Notes: a model not told the origin generated them from the sequence alone. A stretch of DNA of 49,424 nt from Mycolicibacter senuensis (GCF_003284925.1 NZ_QMEX01000018.1:1-49424), one strand, 5' to 3'; positions 29,221-39,260 are shown, counted from the first letter of the stretch. A program made the numbers and translations.

Positions 29221-29631
29221 TCAGTTGCGCCGAATTCCCAACACCCGCAGCAGTTCCGGCCGGCGCAGGATGAGCCCGATCCACATCAGCACGCCGACAT
29301 ACACCCCGGATAGCACAAAGCCCGCCAGCGGCTTGTCGGCATGCAGGTTCACCGTCACCGCCCCGCCCAGGTAGGCGGTCAGGCCCAGCGCGCCCAGCAC
29401 GGCGGTGCGCGGAATCAGGAAGACGATCAGGCACACCAGCAGGACCCAGCCGATCACCGCGGTCTTGTCCGGCGAGAAGCCGAGCGCTTCGGTGCCTTCG
29501 CGGGCGAAGGACATGCCGACGATCTTCGGGATGCTGTCGAACGCGAAGAACACACCCAGCAGCGCAGTGATCGCCGCTCCGGCGAACCACACTCGGGAAG
29601 GCTTGCCGCGGTCGGTCTTCGGTGTCGTCAT
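29221..29631 (-). CDS. DoxX-like small membrane protein
   Basis: 136 residues with four hydrophobic segments (about 15-33, 60-75, 77-95, 100-122) and a DoxX-type layout (FDSIPKIVGM, GWVLLVCLIVFLIPRTAVLGALGLTAYLGGAV). It probably sits in the cytoplasmic membrane; DoxX relatives bind thioredoxin- or rhodanese-like partners or quinones, but the role here is open. The ATG at 29631 overlaps the stop of the NarK-like gene (ATGA), so the two are co-translated. Confidence 0.8.
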   Translation of the reverse strand: MTTPKTDRGKPSRVWFAGAAITALLGVFFAFDSIPKIVGMSFAREGTEALGFSPDKTAVIGWVLLVCLIVFLIPRTAVLGALGLTAYLGGAVTVNLHADKPLAGFVLSGVYVGVLMWIGLILRRPELLRVLGIRRN

Positions 29632-30872
29632 CTCGGACTCCCTGTACTCGAAGGTGATGGTGAAGGTTCGCGGGCGGGAAGCAATATCGCGGTGTAGCCG
29701 AACAGCAGTACCGCGGTAGCCACCAACAACACCAGTGCGACGGTGTAATTGTTGTGCACCGGGTCATATGTCGCACCCATCACCAGCGGCGGGAAGTAGC
29801 CACCCAAGCCGCCGATCGCGGCCACGATCCCGGTGACCGAACCGATTGAACCGGCTGGGGCGCGACGCGACACCCAGGCGAACACCCCGCCGGTGCCGAT
29901 ACCGAGCGCGACGGCCAGCGGAATGAAGGTCAGGCCCGTCCACAGGTCAGCCGGCGGGCGAAGGACCGCGATGAGCGTCTGCGCGGCAACACCGGCCAGT
30001 GCGGCCAGCACAACGTACTTGGGCAGGATGTGGTCGGCCAGTATCCCGCCGAGCAGCCGTGCCAGCACCGCCGCCAAGGCGAAGGCCGCGGTGCGTTCAC
30101 CGGCGCCGACCTGCGAGAAGTCGTAGATCGTCTTGGTATAGATAGGCAAGTAGTTGCAAAACGCGACGAACCCACCGAACACCAACGCGTAGAGGACCGA
30201 CATCTGCCAGGTGACCCGCAATTTCGCGGCGGCCTTCAGCTTCGGCAGCGCGCTCGCCGTGTTCGGCACGAATCGCGGGCCGTTGCGCAGCACCGCGGCG
30301 CACAGCAGCGCAGTCGCCGCCAGCGCCACCGCCACGATCGCGTGGGTGGTGAACAGGCCGAACGACTTGACGAACCGCGGGGTAAAGAATGCCGATGCCG
30401 CGGTCCCGGCCATACCCATGCCGAACAGCCCGGTGGCGAAGCCGCGACGTTCAGGAGCAAACCAGTTGTTGGCGAAGGGAATTCCGATGGCGAACACCGT
30501 CCCGGCGACGCCGAGGAAAAATCCGGCCACCACCATCATCGGGTAAGAACCGATCTGCGCCGCATAGCCGACCACGAGCACCGGGATGATCGAGGCCAGC
30601 GAAACCCCGATGAACATGGTGCGGCCCCCGAAGCGGTCGGTCATCAGCCCGGTGACGATCCGGCCCAGTGCCCCGACCAAGATCGGGGTGGCAACCATCA
30701 GTGCCTGCTGGTTGGCGCTGAGCGACATCTGGGTGGCGTACTGCGTCGACAACGGACCGACCAGATTCCACGCCCAAAAGCAGATCACCGAGACCCAGGT
30801 GGCCAGCACCAGCTGCACGCCCGGGCGAGCACTGGCGTCGGATCGGTCACCGCTGCTCACCGGAATATGCAA
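29628..30872 (-). CDS. MFS transporter, NarK/nitrate-nitrite porter type
   Basis: 414-residue major-facilitator protein with 12 transmembrane segments. Family features are SLSANQQALMVATPILVGALGRI, GLMTDRFGGRTMF between TM2 and TM3, GVAGTVFAIGIPFANNWFAPERRGFATGLFGMG and the second-half GIVAAIGGLGGYFPPLVMG, all typical of the nitrate/nitrite porter (NNP) family. It probably exchanges or imports nitrate or nitrite. It overlaps the DoxX-like gene. No nitrate or nitrite reductase gene is in the window, so the link to nitrogen metabolism rests on family only. Confidence 0.85.
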   Translation of the reverse strand: MHIPVSSGDRSDASARPGVQLVLATWVSVICFWAWNLVGPLSTQYATQMSLSANQQALMVATPILVGALGRIVTGLMTDRFGGRTMFIGVSLASIIPVLVVGYAAQIGSYPMMVVAGFFLGVAGTVFAIGIPFANNWFAPERRGFATGLFGMGMAGTAASAFFTPRFVKSFGLFTTHAIVAVALAATALLCAAVLRNGPRFVPNTASALPKLKAAAKLRVTWQMSVLYALVFGGFVAFCNYLPIYTKTIYDFSQVGAGERTAAFALAAVLARLLGGILADHILPKYVVLAALAGVAAQTLIAVLRPPADLWTGLTFIPLAVALGIGTGGVFAWVSRRAPAGSIGSVTGIVAAIGGLGGYFPPLVMGATYDPVHNNYTVALVLLVATAVLLFGYTAILLPAREPSPSPSSTGSPR

Positions 30873-30932
30873 ACACCGCCGAGTCCGGTCCGGCCCGTCA
30901 TTCGCTCAAAAAGCCGGCACACCGGCCGGCGT

Positions 30933-31907
30933 TCAGCCGCGCAGAGCGGTGCGGAATCGGTCTCGATAGGCCTTCGGCGAGACGCCGAGGTGATCGACGA
31001 ACACCCGTCGCAGGGTTTCGGTGCTGCCGAAGCCCGCCAGCCGCGCGGTGTCGGTGACGCTGTGACCGGCGTCCAGGGCGGCCCGGGCGGCGTCGACTCG
31101 GACCTTTTCGACGTAGTCGGCCGGCGTCATTCCCAGCTCGGATCGAAACAACCGGGTCAGCTGCCGCGTACTGAGACTGGCCCGCTTGGCAAGCGAGCTG
31201 ACCCGATGGTCCGCGCCGGGGTCGGCGGCGATCGCGTCGGTAACCGCCCGTAGCGCGGATTGCGGGGCCGGATCGGCCTCCACCAGCGTTGAGAATTGCG
31301 ACTGACCACCCGCGCGCTTGAGATAGACCACCAGCCACCGGGCCACGGCCCGGACCAGGTCGGCGCCATGGTCGATCTCAACCAGCGCCAGCGCCAGGTC
31401 GATACCCGAGGACACCCCCGCCGAGGTGAACACCTCGCCATCACGGACGAAGATCGCGTCCGGCTCGACGGTGACCTCGGGGAAGGCACGAGCGAACAAC
31501 CGGACGTCATGCCAGTGGGTGGTGGCGCGGCGGCCGTTCAGCAGACCGGCTTGCGCGAGAACGAAAGACCCGGTGCAGATGGAGGCCAGCCGGCGGGTGC
31601 GGCCCGCGACGGACTTGACCGCCTGCACCAGCTCGGGATCGATCGCACGGCGCGGCAGGTTGTCGGCGCCGGCGACCATGACGGTATCGGCGGACTCGAT
31701 CGACGAGAGGGCGTCTGTGACCCCTAAGCGCGTCCCGATCGAGGAGGTGACGTCGCGCCCATCCACCGACGCGATCTTGATCCGGTAGTCGGCACCGAAA
31801 CGGTTGGCTTCTGCGAAGACCTCACCGGCACCGGCGACGTCCAGCATCGTCACGTCGTCGAAGACGACGATCACCACTACGCGCGATGGCGCGCCGGCGT
31901 CAGCCAC
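30933..31907 (-). CDS. GlxA-type AraC-family regulator with DJ-1/PfpI domain
   Basis: 324 residues. Residues 8-185 are a DJ-1/PfpI (class I amidotransferase-like) domain with the nucleophile-elbow Cys111 in ASICTGSFVLA. Residues about 210-324 are two AraC helix-turn-helix repeats (SSLAKRASLSTRQLTRLFRSELG and VTDTARLAGFGSTETLRRVF). GlxA-type proteins sense small metabolites and activate the divergent or nearby operon. It lies divergent from the HD-domain gene with 105 bp between the starts, and an imperfect ATTGTGTCGCAAT palindrome (31913-31925) abuts the start, a likely operator. Control of the HD/nitroreductase/flavin-oxidoreductase run is inferred. Confidence 0.9.
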   Translation of the reverse strand: MADAGAPSRVVVIVVFDDVTMLDVAGAGEVFAEANRFGADYRIKIASVDGRDVTSSIGTRLGVTDALSSIESADTVMVAGADNLPRRAIDPELVQAVKSVAGRTRRLASICTGSFVLAQAGLLNGRRATTHWHDVRLFARAFPEVTVEPDAIFVRDGEVFTSAGVSSGIDLALALVEIDHGADLVRAVARWLVVYLKRAGGQSQFSTLVEADPAPQSALRAVTDAIAADPGADHRVSSLAKRASLSTRQLTRLFRSELGMTPADYVEKVRVDAARAALDAGHSVTDTARLAGFGSTETLRRVFVDHLGVSPKAYRDRFRTALRG

Positions 31908-31912
31908 GCCTC

Positions 31913-31925
31913 ATTGTGTCGCAAT
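31913..31925. promoter_or_regulatory. Imperfect palindrome, candidate GlxA-type operator
   Basis: ATTGTG-T-CGCAAT pairs with one mismatch and lies 6 nt before the regulator's ATG in the divergent region. Regulator binding is inferred from position only. Confidence 0.35.
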
Positions 31926-32012
31926 CTGAGGTTTTGACGGCCCGATTCCACCGCGTGGACAACGCACGCCGGCGGCAAGCTGGTTCCTGTCCGGCCAGCA
32001 AGGAGAACGCCC

Positions 32013-32663
32013 GTGACCACTCAACGGATCGAGACCATAGCTGACGTCGTCGTACCCGACACCGCGCTCGCCCGCGAGGCGACCGAGTTCATTCGCAGTG
32101 CCGAGGCCGATGTGCTCTTCCACCACTCCCGACGGGTGTATCTGTTCGGCGCGCTGCACGGTCGCCGGCTGGGGCGACAACCAGATCTGGAACTGCTCTA
32201 TGTGGCGGCGATGTTTCACGACTTCGGCCTCACCGCGCGCTACCGGAATTCGACCCAGCGTTTCGAGATCGACGGCGCCGACGCCGCACGCGAGTTCCTG
32301 GTGCAGCGCGGTGTAACGCAGTCCGACGCCGACCGGGTGTGGCTCGGCATCGCGCTACACACGACGCCGGAGATCACCGCCCGCCTCGATACCGAAACAC
32401 ACCTGCTTGCAGCGGGTGTCAAGACCGATGTGGTCGGTGTGGGCCGGGCGGATCTGGACGCGGCGCACATCGACGCGGTGGTCGCCGCCCATCCGCGCCC
32501 GGACTTCAAGAACCGCATTCTGGCGGCGTTCCACAACGGCATGAAGCACCGCCCGGAGACCACGTTCGGCACCATGAACGACGACATACTGGCCCATTTC
32601 GACCCCGCGTTCCGGCGCGGCAACCTGGTCGAGGCCATTCTCAACAGCCCATGGCCCGACTAG
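32013..32663 (+). CDS. HD-domain hydrolase
   Basis: 216 residues with a His-Asp metal-dependent phosphohydrolase fold: VLFHHSRRVYLFG (first His), AAMFHDFGLT (the HD pair) and WLGIALHTTPEIT with a further His. HD proteins of this size next to GlxA regulators are usually annotated as cyanamide-hydratase-like or general phosphohydrolases. GTG 32013 follows AAGGAGAACGCCC. It is the first gene of a plus-strand run with a nitroreductase 18 bp downstream and an LLM oxidoreductase after that, so a shared small-molecule detoxification or catabolic role is plausible but not shown. Confidence 0.85.
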   Translation: MTTQRIETIADVVVPDTALAREATEFIRSAEADVLFHHSRRVYLFGALHGRRLGRQPDLELLYVAAMFHDFGLTARYRNSTQRFEIDGADAAREFLVQRGVTQSDADRVWLGIALHTTPEITARLDTETHLLAAGVKTDVVGVGRADLDAAHIDAVVAAHPRPDFKNRILAAFHNGMKHRPETTFGTMNDDILAHFDPAFRRGNLVEAILNSPWPD

Positions 32664-32681
32664 CGGAAAGGAGCAGGCGAC

Positions 32682-33383
32682 ATGGAGATCCACGAAGCGC
32701 TGTACACCACCAGGATGATGCGGCGGCTGCGGCCCGATCCGATCCCACTGGACACCCAGGCCCGCATCCTGGACGCGGCCGTACGCGCACCCAACGGGGG
32801 AAACACCCAACGCTGGCACTTCCTCGCCGTCGATGACCCGGAACTCAAACGCGAGCTGGCCCAGTTGTTTCGACAGGCCCGTGCTGTCGAATACGACAAG
32901 TTCGCGGCCGGGACGGGGCCGATGGTCGCTCCGGCGCCCGGCGCGGATCCGCTCCAACATGCCGAGACCATGCGCCGGATGAGGGGCTCCGGGGATTACC
33001 TGGCCGACCATTTCGAGGAAGTTCCGCTGTTGCTGTTCGTCTTCGCCATCGACGATCTCGGCGGGGCCAACATCTACCCGGCGATCTGGAGCGCGTTGCT
33101 CGCCGCCCGCGCCGAGGGTGTCGGCGGGGTGATGACGATGGTGCTCCGCAACTTCACCGACCGCGTCAACGAATTGCTGGGCGTGCCCGTTGCAGAAGGC
33201 TGGACGATGGCGGCCATGCTCGCACTGGGCTACCCACGGGGCAAGTGGGGTGTCGCTGCCAATCGTCGTCCCGTGCAGGAGGTTTCATCCAGAAACCGCT
33301 GGGGTGCGCCGTTCGGCGTCGATGTCCCGCAGCCGTTGTGGCCGCACGACTACTTGGCGTCCGACCTGGCCACGGTGGGCTGA
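32682..33383 (+). CDS. Nitroreductase family protein
   Basis: 233-residue FMN-binding nitroreductase-fold enzyme, probably reducing nitro or quinone substrates with NAD(P)H as a homodimer. It shows the FMN N-terminus EALYTTRMMRRLRPDPI, APNGGNTQRWHFLAV and the C-terminal LALGYPRGKWG segment. A good RBS (AAAGGAGCAGG) precedes ATG 32682. It sits 18 bp after the HD gene and 55 bp before the next flavin oxidoreductase, and is probably co-transcribed with both. Confidence 0.88.
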   Translation: MEIHEALYTTRMMRRLRPDPIPLDTQARILDAAVRAPNGGNTQRWHFLAVDDPELKRELAQLFRQARAVEYDKFAAGTGPMVAPAPGADPLQHAETMRRMRGSGDYLADHFEEVPLLLFVFAIDDLGGANIYPAIWSALLAARAEGVGGVMTMVLRNFTDRVNELLGVPVAEGWTMAAMLALGYPRGKWGVAANRRPVQEVSSRNRWGAPFGVDVPQPLWPHDYLASDLATVG

Positions 33384-33438
33384 GAATGCTGCGTGCCGGG
33401 GCGCAATTCCACGACCGGCCCTCGCAGGGAGGACTGCG

Positions 33439-34422
33439 TTGAGGCTCGGGCTGCGGCTGCCGCAGAGGTTGGGAGTCGACCTGCGACGGGACGTGGTCGA
33501 GGCCGCCCGGGTTGCCGAGGCGGCCGGGTATGCCAGTCTGTGGACCTACGAACGACTGCTGTTTCCGGAGTTGCCCGCCGAGCCGTACAGCCCGACAGTC
33601 GCGGAATGGCCGGAGGCCTCGCGGCAGGCGGCCGATCCCCTGGCAGTGCTCACCGCAGCTGCCTTGGCCACCGAGCGGGTGCGTCTAGGCACCGCTGTGC
33701 TGATCGCGGCGTTGCACACCCCGGTCCAGCTGGCGAAGGCATTGGCGACCGTCGATCAGATCAGCGGGGGGCGGGTGGTCGCGGGTGTGGGTTCGGGCTG
33801 GTCCACCGACGAACTGCGGGCCACCGGTGCCGGCCGAGCGGATCGCGGTCGATTCCTTGACGAGACGCTGGACGTCTTCGCTGCGGTGTGGGGGCCCGAC
33901 CCGGTGACCGTCCGGGGTCCGCGCGTTGCCGTCGACCGTGCCGCCGTGCTCCCCAAGCCCGTGTCGAGAATCCCCGTGCTGCTGGGCGGCGGCGGCAGCA
34001 ATCTCGGTCGCCGAACCAGTTCCAAAGCCCTGCAGCGCATCGCCGAACGCGCCGACGGATGGCTGCCGGTGCTGACTACACCCGGGCCGGCGGGCGCCGC
34101 CGAACTGCGTGCAGGCTGGCACCGTGTCCGCGAAATGGCTTCTGCGGCAGGCCGGGACACCAGCCGGATGGAGATGGTCGTGGTCGGCAACGTCACCTTT
34201 ACCGACCGGCCGGCCGGGTTGGGGCGGTCGGCGTTCGTCGGCACCCTCGATCAGGTCATGCAGGACGTGCGAACCGCCGAAGAGTGCGGCGCCGATGAGC
34301 TGATCGTCGACCTCAACCTGCAGGACTGGTTCACCAGCACCCAGCAGATGCTCGAGACCGCGGTGGAAATCCGCGAACGGAGTCGCGGCATGCTGAGCGA
34401 TGTCCCCGGTGGCCGGACCTGA
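33439..34422 (+). CDS. LLM-class flavin-dependent oxidoreductase
   Basis: 327-residue TIM-barrel luciferase-like enzyme (FMN or F420). It has AARVAEAAGYASLWTYERLLFP, LGTAVLIAALHTPVQLAKALATVDQISGGR, VAGVGSGWSTDELRATG and IPVLLGGGGS. TTG 33439 is chosen because GGGAGGA lies 5 nt upstream; the frame runs 83 codons further into the nitroreductase gene and is a shadow there. It is the last gene of the HD/nitroreductase run and is convergent with nrdF2 (28 bp gap). It is unrelated in close sequence to the paralogue at 2847. Confidence 0.87.
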   Translation: MRLGLRLPQRLGVDLRRDVVEAARVAEAAGYASLWTYERLLFPELPAEPYSPTVAEWPEASRQAADPLAVLTAAALATERVRLGTAVLIAALHTPVQLAKALATVDQISGGRVVAGVGSGWSTDELRATGAGRADRGRFLDETLDVFAAVWGPDPVTVRGPRVAVDRAAVLPKPVSRIPVLLGGGGSNLGRRTSSKALQRIAERADGWLPVLTTPGPAGAAELRAGWHRVREMASAAGRDTSRMEMVVVGNVTFTDRPAGLGRSAFVGTLDQVMQDVRTAEECGADELIVDLNLQDWFTSTQQMLETAVEIRERSRGMLSDVPGGRT

Positions 34423-34450
34423 TGCTCCCCGGCCGCCACGCCACGGGCCT

Positions 34451-35437
<987 letters not shown>

Positions 35438-35462
35438 TCACACTCGGAAAGCTAGGCCTCCG

Positions 35463-35478
35463 ACACTACCCCTGGGGG
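35463..35478. promoter_or_regulatory. Candidate NrdR box 2 (half-conserved)
   Basis: ACACTA is a full consensus half-site; the other half is degenerate. It starts 32 bp from the stronger box at 35495-35510, the roughly three-helical-turn spacing seen in known NrdR box pairs. Confidence 0.5.
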
Positions 35479-35494
35479 CCGACAACCCGTGGCA

Positions 35495-35510
35495 ACACAA
35501 GAAGTTGTGT
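35495..35510. promoter_or_regulatory. Candidate NrdR box 1 upstream of nrdF2
   Basis: The 16-mer ACACAAGAAGTTGTGT is an inverted repeat that matches the NrdR consensus (acaCwAtATaTwGtgt) at 13 of 16 positions, including both outer six-base arms. It lies 70 bp before the nrdF2 GTG in the gap to the monooxygenase gene. NrdR is the ATP/dATP-sensing repressor of RNR genes; the binding is inferred. Confidence 0.7.
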
Positions 35511-35522
35511 CTGCGTGTCGCG

Positions 35523-37040
35523 TCAGCCGGCCCCGCAGAAGCGGTACTCATCCGGGCGCAGCTTGCGGGTGGCCCGGCGATACTGCCATGTCATGCCGCT
35601 CCACAGCGTCCGGTTGACGCCGTGCTCGTCGAGGTACCAGCTGCGGCAGCCGCCGGTGTTCCATACCGACCCGCCCAGCTGCCGCTGCAGCTCGTCGTTG
35701 AAATGGTCCTGGGCGGTACGGGTCGGCGCCAGCGCCTGCGCCCCGACGGCGTCGACCGCCGCGATCGCTTCGGCGACGTAGTGGATCTGCGACTCGATCA
35801 TGATCACCACCGAGGTGTGCCCCAGGCCGGTGTTGGGACCCAACAGGAAGAACAGGTTGGGCATGTCGGCGACCGCGATGCCGCGATGCGCTACCACCCC
35901 TTCGGTGTTCCAGCGGTCCACCAGGTCCTCGCCGCCCGGCCCCTTGATGTCGACGTAGGTGTAGGAGTCGGTGACGTGGAAGCCGGTGGCGTAGACGATG
36001 ACGTCACAGGGGTGCTCGACGCCATCGGCGGTGACGATACCGCCGGCGGTGATCTTCTCGATGCGCTCGGTGATCAGCTTCGCCTTCGGGTTGGCGACCG
36101 CCTGGTAATAGTTGGGCGCATAGAGGATTCGTTTGCAGCCTGCCCGATAGTTCGGGGTGAGCTTGCGGCGCAGTTCCTTGTCACCGACATTGCGGCGGAT
36201 GTTCCAGCGGCCGACCAGCTCGACCGCACGCAACAGGCCCGGTCGCCTGGTCATGGCGTAGCCCAGCCCCTCCAGCCAGCAATAGATCCCGGCGCGCACC
36301 GCACGCCGCAGCCCCGGGATGGTCGAGAACGCGGTCAGCAGCGCCTTGGGAAACGGGCTGTTGGGCCGTGGCACCACCCACGGCGGGGTGCGCTGGTACA
36401 GCTGCACCTGGGCCACCTTGGCGCCATCGCGAACCAGTTCGGGCACGATCTGGATGGCGCTGGCACCGGTGCCGATCACCGCGACTCGCTTGCCGGCCAG
36501 GTCGACGCCGTAGTCCCACTGCGCGGAATGGAAAGCCGCGCCGGTGAATTCGTCCATACCGTCGATGTCGGGCAATCGCGGGATATGCAGGGCTCCGGCC
36601 CCGGAGATCAAGAACTGGGCGACGAACTCCTGGCCGGTGGTGGTGAACACATGCCAGCGGAATTCGTCGTCGTCCCAGTGCGCCCGGTCGACGTGCGAAC
36701 CGAACCGGATGTGGCGGAGCAGTCCGTGCTTGTCAGCGACGCCCCGCAGGTAATCGAGGATCTCCGGCTGCGGCGAGAACAGTTTGCTCCAGGTCGCCTT
36801 CGGTTCGAAGGAGAAGGAGTACAGGTGCGACGGGACGTCGCAGGCGCAGCCGGGGTAGGTGTTGTCGCGCCAGGTTCCCCCGATGCCGTCGGCCTTCTCC
36901 AGGATCAGGAACTCCACGCCCTGCTTCTGCAGCGCGATGGCCATGCCCAGGCCCGAGAATCCGGTTCCGATGATGAGTGCGCGAGTATGTACCGGCGCGC
37001 GGTGGCCGGCGTCCTCGGCGATGTTTTCGGTAAGCGTCAT
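35523..37040 (-). CDS. Flavin-containing Baeyer-Villiger-type monooxygenase (Rv3049c-like)
   Basis: 505-residue FAD/NADPH monooxygenase. The FAD Rossmann motif is IIGTGFSGLGMA, the BVMO fingerprint FxGxxxHxxxW reads FTGAAFHSAQW (residues about 163-173), the NADPH motif is VIGTGASAIQIVP, and VIVYATGFH is the ATG motif. It probably inserts oxygen next to a carbonyl or into a heteroatom; the substrate is not known. RBS AGGGAGGG precedes ATG 37040. Order nrdF2-monooxygenase matches Rv3048c-Rv3049c. Confidence 0.95.
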   Translation of the reverse strand: MTLTENIAEDAGHRAPVHTRALIIGTGFSGLGMAIALQKQGVEFLILEKADGIGGTWRDNTYPGCACDVPSHLYSFSFEPKATWSKLFSPQPEILDYLRGVADKHGLLRHIRFGSHVDRAHWDDDEFRWHVFTTTGQEFVAQFLISGAGALHIPRLPDIDGMDEFTGAAFHSAQWDYGVDLAGKRVAVIGTGASAIQIVPELVRDGAKVAQVQLYQRTPPWVVPRPNSPFPKALLTAFSTIPGLRRAVRAGIYCWLEGLGYAMTRRPGLLRAVELVGRWNIRRNVGDKELRRKLTPNYRAGCKRILYAPNYYQAVANPKAKLITERIEKITAGGIVTADGVEHPCDVIVYATGFHVTDSYTYVDIKGPGGEDLVDRWNTEGVVAHRGIAVADMPNLFFLLGPNTGLGHTSVVIMIESQIHYVAEAIAAVDAVGAQALAPTRTAQDHFNDELQRQLGGSVWNTGGCRSWYLDEHGVNRTLWSGMTWQYRRATRKLRPDEYRFCGAG

Positions 37041-37158
37041 CGCGCATCCCTCCCTCTGGGGGTATCGATGTCCAGTGTGTTTGGCGCAGCTGGGCCCGTC
37101 AACGCCGTCGCCTTCCCACCGCGTTTCCCGGCGAGAAGGCGACGGCTGTCGCGGAGAC

Positions 37159-39114
37159 TCAGCCCAGCAGTGCCGCCAACACCTGCTGGTTCAGGTCGAC
37201 CAGCGACTCCATCAACGGCGAGTACGGGCTCAGGTCGAAGCTGTTGCCGGCGTGCAGGATTCCGGTCGCCATGTCGTCACGGGCATTGAGTAGTCCAGCG
37301 ATGATCCCGGTGGTCGGGTCATCCCAGGCCATATCGAAGACCGTTCCGAGCCTTTCCATGCCACCGGTCAGCGTTGTCAACGCCTGTGTCCAGTCACCGG
37401 AGCTGAAGTCGCCCTGCAAACTCTGCCAGGTCTGGTCTGCGACAGCCTTCGAACCCATCATGGCCAGCAGCATCGGCATCTCGATGTCTTTGACCGCCAA
37501 CGGCATATTGCCGACGAACGCCGCCATGGCACCGGCCGGATTGGTCAAAAACTCCGAAGCGACGGCGTCAAGGTTCGGCATCAGCGCGGGGTCGCTCATC
37601 CGGTCCCAGACCGTCGGCGCATCCACCTGGCTGCCGAAGATCTTCTCGAAGTTCTCCTCGCCCATTGCGGCCACGACCTGGTAGCGCAGGAGGTTGGCCC
37701 CGAGCCAGGAGATGTCGTGGTCCTGGTCCTGGTTGTAGTTCCAATTGAACAGGCGCTCGTGCAGCAGCGCCGCCTGCTCGTCGGGGCTGACAAGAGGGTG
37801 ATCGGCCGGCAGATAGTCCTTGACGTCGGCGACGTTCACCACTTGGGAGAACGTCGGGGAGCCCGTTGGGTTGCCCTCCACACCCTGCCAGCGGATTCCG
37901 AGCATTCCGTTGTCGAGTCCCCCGGTGTTGATCCAGTTGGCGACACCGGGGTCTTTGGCGCTGATGACGTAGTAGGTGTAGCCGTCGGGGTCCTCGAACG
38001 TCTGGGTGCTGTTCAGGCTGCCCTGCGCGGTCACGATCGGGACGTTCTGGCCCCACGCGTTGGCCAGTTCAAGGCCGGAGTACCGGGCGTCGAGGTTGGG
38101 CACCTTGACGATCAATGCCTCGTCGTCATCGAGGCGGAAATGTCCCATCGTGCTGTATTGACCGGGCATGAGTCCGTTGATCGCGGTGGTAGACGATGCG
38201 ACCGGTGTCATCCAGTTGAGCGGGAGCTTGTTCGGGATCGCGGTCTGGTCGTAGTAGACGGCGTCGGCGTTGGTGGTGGGAATGTCCCTGGCGACGTTGC
38301 TCAACAGCGTCGTCAGCTGCTCGTCCGAGAGGAACGGCAGGTGGTAGGTCGGCGCGACGCCCTCCTGCTCGAGCGAGAAGAAGTCGTGCGGCAGTCCGGC
38401 ATCCCCGATGGAGTTGCGAATAAGCATGGTCTCGGCGCCGGTGGTGTCGATCCAGTTCCCGTCGTGCGGCGTCGGGCTGAAGGTGATCGTGTAGCTGCCG
38501 TCAGCATTCGGCGTAGCCCCAGACAGACTGAGCACATGACCGGTCGGCAGGTAGCCCTGCTGCGAGCCGATCGTGCCGGACAGCGTTGTGAACGACACGT
38601 CAAGGCTGCCAGGACCGGGGTGGACCGTCATCGTATACGTGCCATCCGCGCTGATCGGGATGACGCCGTACTGATTGTCCGGGTTCACCAAGATGTAGAA
38701 CTGTCCCGGGTCAGCTGAGTTGGCGTCCCACGGGAACCCCAGCAGCCACTGGATTCCGGTATTGGGGCTGAACATCTCGCCGTATTGCAACACCAGCTCG
38801 GTAGCTGCCAGGCCCTGGATGTACTGCGGCAACGAGTCAAGGTCCGACGGGATGATGAACGGATACTGACTGTTCGTGTCGTACACCTGCTGCTGGGCGT
38901 CGAGCAGTTGGTCGATGATCGACTGCATGGCGGCCGTCGGCCCCGTCGCGGCGACCGCGTGCGGGGTTGCCAACGTCATTGCCAGCGCCCCTGCCACCGC
39001 CCCTGGCGCGGTGGCGGCGAGGACGCGCAGCCGCTGCCGCACCCGGCGCCGCTGAACGGCCTTCTCGTTGGCGCGCTCGACGGCTGCGCGTTTTGTGGAT
39101 CCGGTGCGCGACAT
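37159..39114 (-). CDS. Exported DUF1214-like protein
   Basis: 651 residues. ATG 39114 is used because GGAGGA lies 5 nt upstream; ATG 39135 precedes this RBS. A basic N-terminus and a hydrophobic signal (VLAATAPGAVAGALAMTLATPHAVAA, about 28-55) indicate export, possibly Tat-like given the paired Arg residues. The middle contains the DUF1214 region (EALIVKVPNLDARYSGLELANAWGQ, GYTYYVISAKDPGVANWINTGG, GMLGIRWQGVEG). The last 180 residues resemble the helical extension of other mycobacterial exported proteins. No catalytic motif is evident. It is divergent from the PucR-type regulator, which probably controls it. Confidence 0.75.
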   Translation of the reverse strand: MSRTGSTKRAAVERANEKAVQRRRVRQRLRVLAATAPGAVAGALAMTLATPHAVAATGPTAAMQSIIDQLLDAQQQVYDTNSQYPFIIPSDLDSLPQYIQGLAATELVLQYGEMFSPNTGIQWLLGFPWDANSADPGQFYILVNPDNQYGVIPISADGTYTMTVHPGPGSLDVSFTTLSGTIGSQQGYLPTGHVLSLSGATPNADGSYTITFSPTPHDGNWIDTTGAETMLIRNSIGDAGLPHDFFSLEQEGVAPTYHLPFLSDEQLTTLLSNVARDIPTTNADAVYYDQTAIPNKLPLNWMTPVASSTTAINGLMPGQYSTMGHFRLDDDEALIVKVPNLDARYSGLELANAWGQNVPIVTAQGSLNSTQTFEDPDGYTYYVISAKDPGVANWINTGGLDNGMLGIRWQGVEGNPTGSPTFSQVVNVADVKDYLPADHPLVSPDEQAALLHERLFNWNYNQDQDHDISWLGANLLRYQVVAAMGEENFEKIFGSQVDAPTVWDRMSDPALMPNLDAVASEFLTNPAGAMAAFVGNMPLAVKDIEMPMLLAMMGSKAVADQTWQSLQGDFSSGDWTQALTTLTGGMERLGTVFDMAWDDPTTGIIAGLLNARDDMATGILHAGNSFDLSPYSPLMESLVDLNQQVLAALLG

Positions 39115-39208
39115 GTGGTCCTCCAGTGTGGTCAAGGTGCGCTGTGACGGCTATCACCTGATAGCGACCTGATTGTTCGCTGCGTTGAATTTGAGACGTA
39201 AGAGCAAC

Positions 39209-39247
39209 TTGCACCGACTTAACCGATCGACAGATGCAGATTGCACC
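39209..39247 (+). repeat. Two direct copies of TTGCACC in the DUF1214/PucR intergenic region
   Basis: TTGCACC occurs at 39209-39215 and 39241-39247, with starts 32 bp apart (about three helical turns), between divergent promoters. This may be a tandem regulator site; chance is not excluded. Confidence 0.35.
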
Positions 39248-39254
39248 ATTTCGT

Positions 39255-39260
39255 TATGCT
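39255..39260 (+). promoter_or_regulatory. Candidate leaderless -10 box of the PucR-type gene (TATGCT)
   Basis: TANNNT hexamer 6 nt before ATG 39267, with no Shine-Dalgarno sequence in between. It favours 39267 over the earlier ATG at 39234 as the true start. Confidence 0.45.
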
